Shown: piece after piece, positions 49,401-59,613 of the stretch
How positions within the stretch are numbered: position 1 is the first letter of the stretch
Layout: each line of letters begins with the position of its first letter
DNA from: Rhodamnia argentea
Lineage: Eukaryota; Streptophyta; Magnoliopsida; Myrtales; Myrtaceae
Length of the DNA: 64,000 nucleotides
Assembly (NCBI RefSeq): GCF_020921035.1
Contig: NC_063151.1
Location: forward strand, 30,138,934-30,202,933
Reading direction: 5' to 3'
Translations under genes and position numbers: made by a program
Notes under the pieces: generated by a model
Database searches by the model: none
Told to the model about the DNA's origin: nothing
What the model saw: only the letters and a program-made list of their open reading frames with translations

Positions 49401-50340
49401 AACTCACGGCCGGCTGGAGCAAGGAGAAGAAGAAAGAAGAAAAGGAAAAAAAAAAAAAAAAAAAAAAGAAAAAGAAAAACAATCACAAAATGTAAAAAGA
49501 TAAAAATGTCCCTGTTCAGGCTCTCGTTTGAAAAAAAAAAAACACTTAAGACCCTTCTTTGATACAAGTTGCACTTCAAACCCTTAATTGAAAAAATAAA
49601 TACATTTGGGGGCCTTTTTTGGCATTTTCCATTCTTTTTATGCCCATCTTGCCTCCTTCAGCGAGCTTCTTTGTGTGGATGGGCGTGATTTTTGCCGGAT
49701 GTGGACGTGAACTGACAAAGGCCACGTGAAGTGTACGGTGAAAAATCACTGACATGAGTTGAATGAATAAAACGTAGGGGCAATGAATGTAGGCCGATAG
49801 AAAAGCAAATGAGAGATGTGGGCTGTGGGGGAATAAAGAGGGGAGATGGGCTGACCGAAAATAGAAAGGGAAGATGGTCTGAGAAGAAAAGGAGATGGGC
49901 TGAAGGAAAAAAAAAAAAAAAGGGCAAGATGGGCCGTCCGGAGGTAAAAAGGGAACATGGGCTGAGGAAGAGAATTGCCCAATTGGGCTGCGCGTGGGTG
50001 GGCCCGAGCGGGCTTGACTGGCCCGATCTGAGAGACGCCAACTAACGCTTCTAATCCATCGCCCAGTTCGATTAAACAAAATGATCCAGATTTAACTCTG
50101 TTTTAAACTCCACCGAGCAAACTCTCACACACACGCAATACTAAGAAAATTCTTCGTTTCTAACAAAGAATCTGACGCTACTTGGAAAGTGAAAACCAAC
50201 GACGACCCACGAAAGAGCACGGCAAATACCAACGAATTCGAAGGCTGAAGAGGGGGGCCTTACCCGCTGAGCCGAGAGAATTGAACAGAGACCGGTGAAT
50301 TGAACCCAGAAGCGAATTGATGAAGCCTGTCCGGATTGGG
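46499..50340. mobile_element. Fossil LTR-type element, probably Ty3/gypsy, starting TGTCGCGA
   Basis: The segment starts TGTCGCGATCTCG directly after the duplicated RraA segment. Its first 300 bases (GAGTCGCCACTAGCC, GCACCCTTTCGGTACCTAAC) correspond in order to 62969-63300 (GGAGTCGCCACCAATCG, CGCCCTTTCGGTACCTAAG). That combination is widespread in long plant Ty3/gypsy LTRs, possibly Tat/Ogre-like. A T-rich stretch and GC-rich GGGCC/GGGCT sequence follow. No recognisable polyprotein is present. A foldback MULE MITE (48813-49631) is inserted in it. The right boundary is uncertain. It is broken; the clean start inside the duplicated segment suggests a fairly recent arrival. Confidence 0.5.
48813..49631. 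mobile_element. Foldback Mutator-like element with 9-bp target duplication and GC-rich interior
   Basis: An 819-base element is flanked by identical TTCTTTTTA at 48804-48812 and 49632-49640. Terminal inverted repeats are at least 155 bases, imperfect: GGGAAAATGCCAAAAAAGGG at the left against TGGAAAATGCCAAAAAAGGC read inwards from the right, continuing through TTTTTACATTTTGTGATTGT on both arms. The interior, about 49030-49430, is unusually GC-rich (GGCGAGG-type motifs) compared with the AT-rich arms. No transposase is present. The 9-bp duplication and long inverted repeats fit a non-autonomous MULE; the GC-rich core could be captured host DNA (Pack-MULE style), but no gene is recognised in it. 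Confidence 0.8.
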
Positions 50341-50733
50341 ATAGTGCTGTCTGAAATTCGGAGGTTTTATATGAAATGCGGATAAATCTTTGGCAAAGGA
50401 TTTGATATTATCAAAATTGACGGCGAGGAGAAGAAGAAGAAGGTGACGACGACCACGATGTCGTCGGTGTCTGTGGCGCCACTGACATGTTGGCTAACGA
50501 AATCCGCGCCCGACGGGAGTTTCTATGAACAAGTGAACTTTCCGGGTCCCTTCTTGGCAGATATAATAAATACTTTGCAAATATAAAAACATTTATTGCA
50601 TGTTCAAATAATAATAATAATAAATACATTTATTGCATGTTCAAATAATAATAATAATAAATACATTTATTGCGGGCATTTCAATTTTTTTTTTAAAACG
50701 CGTTAATTTTGGATTTTCAAAATATGACGATAT
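50341..50733. repeat. Dispersed repeat, copy A (partner at 62055-62469)
   Basis: From ATAGTGCTGTCTGAAATTCG to TTTTCAAAATATGACGATAT this matches 62055-62469. It contains an in-copy tandem duplication of a block with ATTTATTGCATGTTC followed by AAT repeats, so the block appears twice here and once in copy B. A third, short inverted piece is at 51853-51925. The class of element is unknown. Confidence 0.8.
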
Positions 50734-51022
50734 AAGTTATTAATAGCTTTAGTAATTTTAACTTGTGTCGTGGGCACGCGGCTTAACCGATCCCTTTTGC
50801 AAATAGGAATTCAGATTAAGGGTGGGTCTTTGTTCGAGTGAAGGCATTTTTCGCAAATTAATTTTATGAACTTTTCTACACGTTTAATTTGTTGAAAATA
50901 GTTGGTCAACAAAAAGCTATTTACTGTAGCAAAAAAAAAAAATATGCGCGTGCGTAAAGCTAGGAAAAGGAATTCCCTAACATAAAAAGGGGAAAAAAAA
51001 ATTTCCCGAAATTGGCTTGCCG

Positions 51023-51475
51023 TGTGATAAAATATGCTTGTGAGTACAAACTGTGCTTTATTAATTGTTATTGTAAATATAAATTGGTTTAATAAAGATA
51101 GATAAAAGATTTCCTAATTCAAATTTGATATGGGACTGGATAAGTATGGGCCGAGATAAGCTTTATCCATAATGAGAGGATAAGGTTTCAATCTCTATAA
51201 ATAGAGCTCAAGTCCCTCCTCTAAACCCGAATATCCACATAACCTCACATCAAGAGTCGTTAGAAACGATACGTGAGGGGCTGTCTCATTGAAGCCAGTG
51301 TTAAATGAGGTTCATAGAGGAGAAGCTTTTGAGCAACGGATCGTCGCAAATTCCGCTTCAAGAACAATGGATCCGAAACAAGGTGCGTCAATTCTTCAAC
51401 TTTATGAATTTGTGATTCGTGTATCTAAACGTGATTAATTGGGTCGTTGCATAAGGGTATAAATCGCACGTATCA
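51023..51475 (+). mobile_element. Fossil LTR with primer-binding site, probably Copia
   Basis: The segment runs from TGTGATAAAATATGC to GCACGTATCA (TG...CA). It has a TATA box (TATAAATA, 51196-51203) in a promoter-like context and is followed by TGGTATCAAAACC at 51478-51490, close to the tRNA-Met primer site TGGTATCAGAGCC. Leader-like sequence follows to about 51850. The first 26 bases of the LTR recur near 52041 and, inverted, near 56790. No polyprotein is recognised; the element is broken. Confidence 0.55.
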
Positions 51476-51852
51476 TGTGGTATCAAAACCTACACGTTTT
51501 AGATCACTAATTCACGTTTTGGGTATTTTTTCAGAATTTTATTCGGTAAAATCTATCATTGATGCTTCGAAACAAGGAGTTTCGGGCTATTGATTAACCA
51601 CTCCTCTTGCACGAACAATCTGAAACCGATTCAGTGATCGAATTGATTTTGACGCGTTCTATCGATGAAGGAGTTGGCGTTGGGAGGTTTTTTTTGGAAG
51701 TCAAAATCTTTTCTTGATACAACAATAGAACTAAAAAAAAAAAACTGGTCCATCAAAAATCTGAATGCAGGAAAGGTTTTTTGCCTACATAATTCGCCTA
51801 AGTTGGCGTGTTCTTCTTTTGTGGGCTCAAAAACTGAGCTTCTCTGCAAAAA

Positions 51853-51925
51853 AGGCACGCTCATCAAGATATTTCTGCCAAGAAGGGACTCGGAAAGTTC
51901 ACCTGTTCATAGAAACTCCCGTCGG
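51853..51925 (-). repeat. Inverted partial copy of the 50341/62055 dispersed repeat
   Basis: The minus strand here reads GACGGGAGTTTCTATGAACA, then GGTGAACTTTCC and TTGGCAGAAATATCTTGATG, matching the middle of copy B near 62230-62300 and, less completely, copy A. It lies in opposite orientation to both. Confidence 0.75.
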
Positions 51926-51977
51926 TTTGTAGTTTTCAATAGGATGAGGTGAGAGAGCAGAGAAGCTCAGTTAGAAT

Positions 51978-52157
51978 AGTGGTCAGCAAATAAAACATGC
52001 TTGTGAGTATAAATTGTGGACGGCGTGAACGCTTTCGGATAAAATATGCTTGTGAGTACAAACAGACTAGGAACAGATTACATGTGTCTCAAAATACATG
52101 TTACACATAATAAATTGCTTGACAATGAAGTCGAAGTACAATTAATCTCACTAATGT
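51978..52157 (+). repeat. Left arm of a 180-bp inverted repeat
   Basis: This block (TAGTGGTCAGCA ... CTCACTAATGTG) is the reverse complement, with few mismatches, of 56687-56865. The arms lie 4.5 kb apart. Each contains two copies of ATGCTTGTGAGTA. They enclose fossil gypsy sequence and a small possible gene. Confidence 0.85.
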
Positions 52158-52189
52158 GAATTATGTGTTTTTTGAAGACCCAAAAACTG

Positions 52190-54866
52190 AGCTTCTCCGC
52201 TCTATCACAACTTAGGCGAGCCCTCTGTTCACCCCCGACCAGCCATCCCCGATCCAGCCCAACTCGTCACCGTGACAGCCACATCGGTCTAGCCCCAAAA
52301 ACCGAGCCACCGGGAAGCCTAGCTACCGCAGTCGCCACAAGCACGTCGTTAATTTCAGCCGTGAATAGTGCCTCGCCGGCCGTGAACAGTGGCCGGCATG
52401 AACAGTGCCACCGGCCGGCGGTGAACAGTAGTTTTCGACACCGATCTCGAAGTTCGTGCCCGACCCGACATCGACCGCCATTGTAGTGAGTCAACCTCTA
52501 AATCCCAATTATGGCGCTAATTGCGCTTATGGTTAGTTAATTAGTTAATTAAGATGTTTAGATAGATTTAATTACGGTCGGTTTGGTAAGAAGCATGGAT
52601 TAGGCTAAAGGACCGTAATTAGTTAAGTTATTCGGATTAGCTCGGTTGTCTGTGGTTAATTGGGAATTAGAATTGATTGATTGATCGCGAACGAGCGAGC
52701 GACAGGTTAGGAACGACGGCGCAATTGACTGTCAATTAGAAATTGGAGATTGTGGAAAGATTGAATCACTTCAATTGTTTGATCGTTTCATTAATTGATT
52801 AAATTGAGTGCTTGAATTGATTGTTGAATGTTGTGGATGTTTGATTCGGAGATTGCTCGTCTCGTTTTGCGTGAAATATCGGTCGATGAAGTTGTGCATT
52901 CATGTGACCACGTATGAGATCAAATTGCATATTTTAGCATGAAAACAGCCTTGGGCCAAGTCTTTGAGCATGCGTGTATGAGCATTCGACTAAATTTAAG
53001 AAATGAACTAATTGAATGTCGAATTGCTTGGGTGGTCACATGAGAATTATCGTCGGCCCGGGGATACCAGGGGACGATTGGTGAGTGTATAATATATCCG
53101 TCCCGGAGGTACTAGGGAGATTAATATCGTCGGCTTGGGGGTACTAGGGGACGATACTTAATATTCTAGATATGTCCGTCCCGGAGGTACTAGGGGGATT
53201 AATATCGTCGGCTCGGGGGTACTAGGGGACGATACTTAATATTTTAGATATGTCCGTCCCGGGGTACCGGGGGGGACTATCGATCGTCCTTATTGAAGGA
53301 ATAAAATGATGTCTGGTTCTACCGGAAGAGCACTAACCGACTAGTGTGCTGAACCTACGGTCAAATGTGATAATAAATGAACCGCGTGTAGTGTCCTGTG
53401 CATGCCGGTTGTGTAATACTTTGCCAATTAATTGATTGGTTGATTGTTATGTCAAGTTTGCATCGCATTATGTGTAGTTTCGGAGGGTAAACTTGCATAT
53501 GGTTGGATTATCTACTCTGTGATGTTATATCTATTTGATAGGACACCCCGGGCGAATCAACGTCATAGACGGGCTTAGGCGTTGACTTCGCTGAGATTTA
53601 TTTCTCACCCCGTCGTAGGCTAACATTTTCGGGTCTCGAGTGATAAAACTCCACGGATGCCAAGATTTGGTTGTTGAATTAGTCTTTTGAAGTAGATGAA
53701 GGTTTAACCTTAGTACCTTTGTTTTGAGATCCTCGAGAGCCGCCCCGAAGTGTGGGGTTGTTTGTGACTACTGTAGCTCAGTAGGGTTAAAGTTCATCTA
53801 CTTTTGATTAATGAATAAGGAAGTCTTTTAAATGAACGATCGTTGAGCTGTCCTATTATACTATCCATATTGTTTGTAATTATTTGGGAGTGTAGCACGT
53901 TCCACATGCGTTTTAAGTACGTAGGTCGATAGCCTACCCGGAACGCTATCATCTATGACCTGTGGCTAATTGGTAGGGACGTCGCGAGCTCGAGAATTAG
54001 GACGTGACATCCCCGCCCAAGGTGGTATTAGAGCAAGATCAGCCTAATCCATCCGGTCATTGGCCTGGAGTGATAAGGTGCGTTGGGAATTGGGATAGTT
54101 AGTAGGATCGAAAATCTTGTGCATGTGATTGTTGTCTGTGTGTCATTATTGTTGGGGCTGTCTTCTTATCGCGTTTATTATGGGGTGGGCGGGACTCCGT
54201 AATTTACCTACGAAATGAACAGACGCGGTGGAAGAGCGCCCAAGGGTAGGCCTGTCGGGCAAATCGATGAGATCTTGGAGGAAGAAGTTGGAACACCCCG
54301 TGCCGTCAAGACAGGTTAGATGGATCCAAGGATCGATGGGATCCTCGAGGCATTTGGAGCCATTGGGGATTTAATGGGGCAGCAAGTGATGAACCGGAAT
54401 GCTGCTACCGCTGCAGAAGTACCACTAGGGAACATGCCAGCCGGAGTGGCGAATGATGGACGCTCGACACAAAAGTTGGTGGAGCAGTTCCTTAAGGTGA
54501 AGCCGCCTAAGTTTGCTGGAAGCGGAGATCCCGAGGCTGCTACCTCTTGGATAGAGGAGCTGGAGAAAGCGTTCGCTCTGCCGAGGTGTACGGATGAAGA
54601 TAAGGTCACTCCGGCCGTTTATCGCCTACGGGGCAACGCAAGTTCATGGTGGAGAGCCTCTAAGCATAGGGTCTTTCTCGAGGGTGTGGTCCCGACACGG
54701 AATGCCTTCGTAGAAGCATTCTATGGGAAATACTTTTTCGATACCGCGAGGGAACAGAAAATGGAAGAGTTCCTTCGCCTGCGCCAAAATCAACTGACAG
54801 TGGACGAATACAAGGCCAAGTTTGCTAAGCTGTCAAAGTATGCCCCAAGGATGATTGAAGACCCTA
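52190..54866 (+). mobile_element. Fossil Ty3/gypsy 5' LTR, primer site and gag segment
   Basis: The LTR-like part ends near 54009 (GAATTAGGACGTGACA) and is followed by TGGTATTAGAGCAAGA, a tRNA-Met-type primer site. The LTR has repeated GTGAACAGT motifs (52360-52435) and a 78-bp tandem array (53041-53283). Downstream, 54320-54866 encodes a Retrotrans_gag-type capsid region (KLVEQFLKVKPPKFAG, SSWWRA, VEAFYGKYFFDTAREQ, FAKLSKYAPRM). No protease, reverse transcriptase or integrase follows, so the element is broken and incomplete. The left end of the LTR is approximate. A second gag segment of the same family lies at 57031-57407. Confidence 0.75.
53041..53283. repeat. Tandem repeats of about 78 bp inside the gypsy LTR
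   Basis: About three units, each with ATATCGTCGGCT, GGGGGTACTAGGGGACGATA and TCCGTCCCGG.GGTAC. The interval between equivalent ATATCGTC positions (53124 and 53202) is 78 bases. Tandem arrays within LTRs are common in large gypsy elements and may reflect replication slippage. Confidence 0.8.
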
Positions 54867-54877
54867 TATTAGGAACC

Positions 54878-55068
54878 AATTTAGTTCTAAAACTTTTAAA
54901 TTAGTGCCAATTCAGTCATAAATTAGCCAATTGAATTAACACAAATACAAAAGATTTGGGACTAAATTGGCACAAATGCAAAATGATTAGAACTAAATCG
55001 ACACTAAAAAAAAGCTTAGGACTGAATTAGTACCAATGCAATAGGTTTATGACTTTTTTAACACTTCT
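54878..55068. mobile_element. Possible small foldback MITE
   Basis: The two halves are imperfect inverted repeats: AGTGCCAATTCAGTCATAAA on the left pairs with TTAGGACTGAATTAGTACCA on the right. The sequence is AT-rich and non-coding. I could not define a target duplication with confidence. Confidence 0.4.
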
Positions 55069-56341
55069 CCCTGTACATTAGATCCTCACTTGCGATTACT
55101 AAGTCCAGACATTTCTATACACGGTGGCAACGAAGGGGCTTCTTAAGATGGAAGCAAAAGGCATAGATGTGAACGGTGAGAACAAGATTCTCGTTACACT
55201 CCTATCAATACCCGGCGGCAAAGCTTTTTTTTAAAAAAAAAAACAGATGTTACGGTATCTTTTCGAATCACGTGGTCATACGTCGAAGACCCATGTCCGT
55301 AAAAGTTACGAAGGGCTCGGTTCTTACCGATTTCTAGCACCAAACTTCATACAAAAGAATGATTAGAGCCTTGATTGGGAAGCTGGTGACTTTATATGCC
55401 GACCGTGCGACACACCTAATTTTACCCTGCAACAAAAAGTGCGTTCTAATCCTCAAAGCTTGCTCTGCAATTTTGTCATCAATCATGGCTTTTGTTGGCT
55501 CGGGCTCTAGGATGGTGTGGATAGAATCCCATGGCTTTATGCGAAGGAGATAGAACTCCAAACCCGAAAAACTCCACGATCCCTTTTAATTAAAATGCAC
55601 ACCACTTTTCATCAATTAATAAGAAATTATAGAGACGATAACAATATTTCTCTCGGGTGCTCGGTCTTGCAACGAAATCACAACATAATTTTTCTCTTTG
55701 TTGTCCCCGTGAATCATTATAGGTTTTTTTTTTTTCCTTTTTCCCGCGAAAAAGAGAGGCTTTCATCATACATTGCCAGTAGATTGGACTGAATTGGAAT
55801 GAACAAGTTTATGCTGCTTCGGAAGGGAGTTAAGAATTTTGCACTTTGTTACCCCTCAGAGGAAAAAACAGATTCTGATATGCTATCTCTGATGTATATG
55901 TAATGTAAAGCATAAGCACGAGAACATTAACTAAAAAAGTGAGTCGCTGCCTTTTCTATTCATCAATTGGTGCTCGGCTGCATTCGTTGGATGTCATTTT
56001 CTCATCCCACTTTTCTCATTTGAGGCTCCCTCTCTAAATTAGCCACGGCTAATTGATAATCCCCCTCTCCCAATCTCGAAAAACAAAGAACGATGGGTCC
56101 GTATACGGTCCCAAATAATTCGATCGCGAGGCTATCTTCATCATTTTATATAAAAATAAAAAAATAAAAAACGCGAGATTACGGGAACAAGCGTAAGATA
56201 AAATTACGGGAAAAATTGATCCTTTTTTATGCCGATATCTGTCTAGATCGATGGGTATGCGGCACAACACGGCATGTCGTCGTTTTGTCGCACGAGGCAA
56301 CAAACGGAAAAGAAGGCCGAGATAAGCTTTATCCCCTTTTT
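55069..56341. other. Unassigned sequence between the gypsy segment and the microprotein frame
   Basis: I recognise no gene or repeat family here. A TA-rich TATATAAAAATAAA-like stretch occurs near 56145-56160, and GCCGAGATAAGCTTTATCC at 56316-56334 is shared exactly with the Copia-like LTR near 51150. It may be host DNA carried between the inverted arms, or promoter sequence for the frame beginning at 56342. Confidence 0.35.
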
Positions 56342-56605
56342 ATGTTAAGAATAGTGGACGAATTCGTGTCGCTCCCAATGCCGATCCTCTTCGTCGTCCT
56401 GTGCTTTGCATGCTATCACATGGGCAAGCGATGTGGCCGAGAAGAAGGTCGGGCCCTCGCGGCGCAGGAGCTCACCGCGACCAATGGGATTTCCCAGCTG
56501 CCACCGCCGCCAGGATATCCTCCGCCACCGCAGTACTTCCCTTCTCCTTCTCCTCATAATCCAAGTCCCACCCACATCAAGCAAGAAACCGCCACGAGTT
56601 ATTAG
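56342..56605 (+). CDS. Possible small single-pass membrane protein with proline-rich tail
   Basis: An open frame of 87 codons starts ATGTTAAGAATA. The predicted peptide has one hydrophobic segment at residues 12-27 (PMPILFVVLCFACYHM), then a basic KRCGREEGR motif, then a Pro-rich cytosol-like tail (LPPPPGYPPPPQY, PSPSPHNPSP). The organisation, short N-terminus, one membrane helix, positive flank and P-rich tail, looks more like a real plant small membrane protein than random sequence, and GC content rises inside the frame. I do not recognise a family. An upstream in-frame extension to 56216 exists but is less likely. It lies between the two inverted arms and could be a gene fragment or transposon cargo. 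Confidence 0.45.
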   Translation: MLRIVDEFVSLPMPILFVVLCFACYHMGKRCGREEGRALAAQELTATNGISQLPPPPGYPPPPQYFPSPSPHNPSPTHIKQETATSY

Positions 56606-56686
56606 CAATTTTTTTGTGAAAATTATCGAGAAATCCAAGAGAGTGATGAGAGCCTCTGTTTCCAGATTATGCGAATGTAATCATGA

Positions 56687-56865
56687 CATCAGTGAGATTA
56701 ATTGTACTTCGACTTCATTGTCAAGCAATTTATTATGTGTAATATGTATTTTGAGACACATGTAATCTGTTTCTAGTCTGCTTGTACTCACAAGCATATT
56801 TTATCCGAAAGCGTTCATGCCGTCCACAATTTATACTCACAAGCATGTCTTACCTGCTGACCACT
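56687..56865 (-). repeat. Right arm of the 180-bp inverted repeat
   Basis: This is the reverse complement of 51978-52157. It begins about 80 bases after the stop of the microprotein frame. Its outer side joins a mosaic that includes a block of about 52 bases (56932-56983) also found at 50248-50299. Confidence 0.85.
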
Positions 56866-57030
56866 AGTCTGTTTGAACTCTGCCATTTTCAGTTCCTAAC
56901 ATAGGGTCTTCAACTGAGTTTGACAATGAAGAGGGGGGCCTTACCCACTGAGCCGAGAGAATTGAACAGAGACCGGTGAATTTTACCCGATAAGTAATTG
57001 AAGACCCTACGTTCTTCATTGTCAAGCTCA

Positions 57031-57407
57031 GTTGGTGGAGCAGTTCCTTAAGCTGAAGCCGCCTAAGTTTGCGGGAAGCGGAGATCCTGAAGCTGCTACC
57101 TCTTAGATAGAGGAGCTGGAGAAAGCGTTCACTCTGCTGAGGTGTACGGATGAAGATAAGGTCACTCTAGCCGTTTATCAGCTACAGGGCAACGCAAGTT
57201 CATGGTGGAGAGCCTTTAAGCATAGGGTCTTTCTCGAGGGTGTGGTCCCGACCTGAAATGCCTTCGTGGAAGCATTTTATGGGAAATACTTTTCTGATAC
57301 CGCGAAGAAACAGAAAATGGAAGAGTTCCTTCACCTGTGCCAAAATCAACTGACAGTGGACGAATACAAGGCCAAATTTGCTAAGCTATCAAAGTATGCC
57401 CCAAGAA
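57031..57407 (+). mobile_element. Second fossil Ty3/gypsy gag segment
   Basis: The segment matches about 54476-54850 of the first gag region with scattered differences and shows the same Retrotrans_gag features. It is broken, several times over. It abuts the left edge of RraA duplication copy 2 (57408) directly, so the gypsy-duplication junction is sharp. Confidence 0.8.
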
Positions 57408-59402
57408 TAGGCCTTCGAGGATGTCAAGTGGTTGGTGCTGTAAGTCAAACGTGAATAGTGTGATACGAACGAACGGACAAATGTTGAGAAACTTCATTTT
57501 CGGTTTATTCCAGCTCTCATTGAGTGTTTTACGACAGACAGCACGTAACAACAAACTTGAAGTTCTTGCCCTCCGGCTTAGGCCACTACCAAATGCGTAA
57601 ATCAATGAGAGAAGAAAACAAATTGGCAAAGTTCAATTTCACGTTGAATCATGCTCCCTAGAAAAAGCTCTCTTCAAGCTTCAGACAGACAGTTCAATTT
57701 CGCTATCTGCATACAACCATTCCCCTTCGCGGATCAGCGTGCCAGCGATGTGGAGAGGGACATGCTTTTCCCCGACCCCTTTCTTGCCCGGTTTCACGGG
57801 ATTCGAGGCCAAGGCCCTGACGCCAATCGAACACTCGTTGATCTCGTCCACATCTCTAATGCAGCCATTCACAACAATGCCAGCCCATCCCATGTTCTGA
57901 GCCAACTGTCCCATGATCCCACCCATCAGTGCAGATCTCAAGCTTCCTCCGCCATCGATGACCAACACTCTCCCTTCGCCTCTGGTTTCGAGCAGCTCCC
58001 GAACCAGGACGTTGTCCTCAAACACCTTGACAGTGACAATGGGACCCGAGAACGTTCTGTTCTGGCCATATATCTGGAATACCGGATGCAGCACGCGCAG
58101 GTCGCCGCTTGCTAAGACAGACGCGTTTGAGTCACAGACTTCGGCGGTTGCCAGAGAAGCCATTGTATTATCCTGCAATGTTGGTTGGTTAGTTCTTGGC
58201 AATTGAGGAAAAACACTGACGATCCAGATACAGTCTTGCATCTCTCTTTATTGCACCAGTAAACTATCCATTACCAGTCTACTTAGGTCATATATCAATC
58301 TAAAGGAGTACCTAGACCATGCGTTGGTAACCTCAAACAAAGCAACTCGTGCACATTTGCACATTTTGCAGACTGATGCACTGGAGGTCCTGTTTCCTGT
58401 AAGGAGCTGAAGAAAATAGCTAGTGCACAACCTGAGCTTATGCCATAAAAGTTGCAGCTGCAACAATTGCTGCAATAAGCATCACCTGTAGAAGATACTC
58501 TAAAGTGTAGCTGTACAAGTGATGTTGTTTCTGATAATATATCTATGTTGTACTGCACGAGTCAGGAAATTTCTAAGCTGCAACTCTATCAATTGCTCCT
58601 TGAATCATATTTTGCTAGCAACAAGCATCGCCCGACGCCATTTAAACCATTTCCAAATGATTTGGAGATCAGTTTTAACATTGTCAAGGAATTAATCGTT
58701 CGACTTGAAGTGTTCAGAGAATGATTTCACTCTAAAAGCCATTGAACTATTTCAGTACTACCATCAAACCCATCTCATTGAGAATTTCATTTTTTTTTTT
58801 TTTGTATGAGGTTGATATGATGAACAATCGAGAATGCAACGCCCAAATGATCTCTGAAACATTTGTCAGAACCATTCCAGTAACGCGAGTTTCTGCACAG
58901 CCACAACTTGTAATACTCCACATTTGTTAACAAGATTTATCAATTTTAAGTTTTGGAAGACAGCAACCAGGTAGTTAGCTAACATCAATAGAACAGAACG
59001 AATGAACTACAAAGTCGTCGATATTACACTTAAATCCCTTGCCATTTGTGTGATGAGTTATGAGCTTTATCAGATGCTGCTGCAAACTCATCAACACCAG
59101 AGAATCCTAGGGCATCTATCCATGGATGCCACCATCACTCAGCCTCTCATTAGCTTGGTCAGCTGGCGAATTCCTCCTAATTTTCTTTAGGGCAACTGGC
59201 TCGAGCTAACCGAGACGGGACAGCAAGTAGTAGCATCTGTTTCTGTTTTTTTTAATATCCAGAGTCAACTTCCCACATAAGCGGGGAAATGAGCAGTAAG
59301 CCAAGGCAGACTGAAATCACATCATTAAGCAACAGAAAACTTCCGAAAAAAACAAGTATTTCCCGTCTACCAAAAGAGATCAATGAAACCACCCGTGAAC
59401 CC
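57408..59402. repeat. Segmental duplication, copy 2 (RraA gene plus flanks)
   Basis: The partner of 44478-46498. Its left edge is fused to a gypsy gag segment. At its right edge the sequence continues as normal upstream DNA of the gene (CAACTAGAAAAACACAAG), which copy 1 lacks. High similarity also in non-coding parts points to a recent duplication. Confidence 0.9.
57681..58163 (-). CDS. RraA-like protein, copy 2, altered C-terminus
   Basis: This copy has 160 residues and is nearly identical to copy 1 (44753-45253) up to EWLYADS. There the eight residues DGILISKN of copy 1 are replaced by EI, a net loss of six residues in frame, leaving the tail ELSV. Other visible changes are Arg to Ser in LASGDLRVL and Gln to Glu in RGEGRVLVI. 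The GGGSLRSALMGG and NGCIRDVDEI motifs are intact. The lost stretch is a conserved part of the last strand in plant relatives (YADTDGILVS), so folding or trimer packing may suffer. Unlike copy 1, this copy still has its probable 5'-UTR intron, upstream exon and promoter region to the right. Confidence 0.88.
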   Translation of the reverse strand: MASLATAEVCDSNASVLASGDLRVLHPVFQIYGQNRTFSGPIVTVKVFEDNVLVRELLETRGEGRVLVIDGGGSLRSALMGGIMGQLAQNMGWAGIVVNGCIRDVDEINECSIGVRALASNPVKPGKKGVGEKHVPLHIAGTLIREGEWLYADSEIELSV

Positions 59403-59613
59403 AACTAGAAAAACACAAGAATGAAAACGGACAAAGTACAGACACTTCTTAAATTGAGGTTCAACGACCCATGCCGATAAGCTAAACAAAGGTGGTTAAG
59501 AATGGCCAGATTCATGCATTTGCTACCGGAACTCTCCATTACACTATTAATCTGATAAAAAAGATCACATTTTTATTCCTCTATAATATATAACAGAGAG
59601 ACGCGTTGACTAC

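Noticed and set aside
49244-49579. Frames of about 100 codons in the MULE interior
   Set aside because: They run into the homopolymer-rich inverted arms and have no domain similarity that I recognise.
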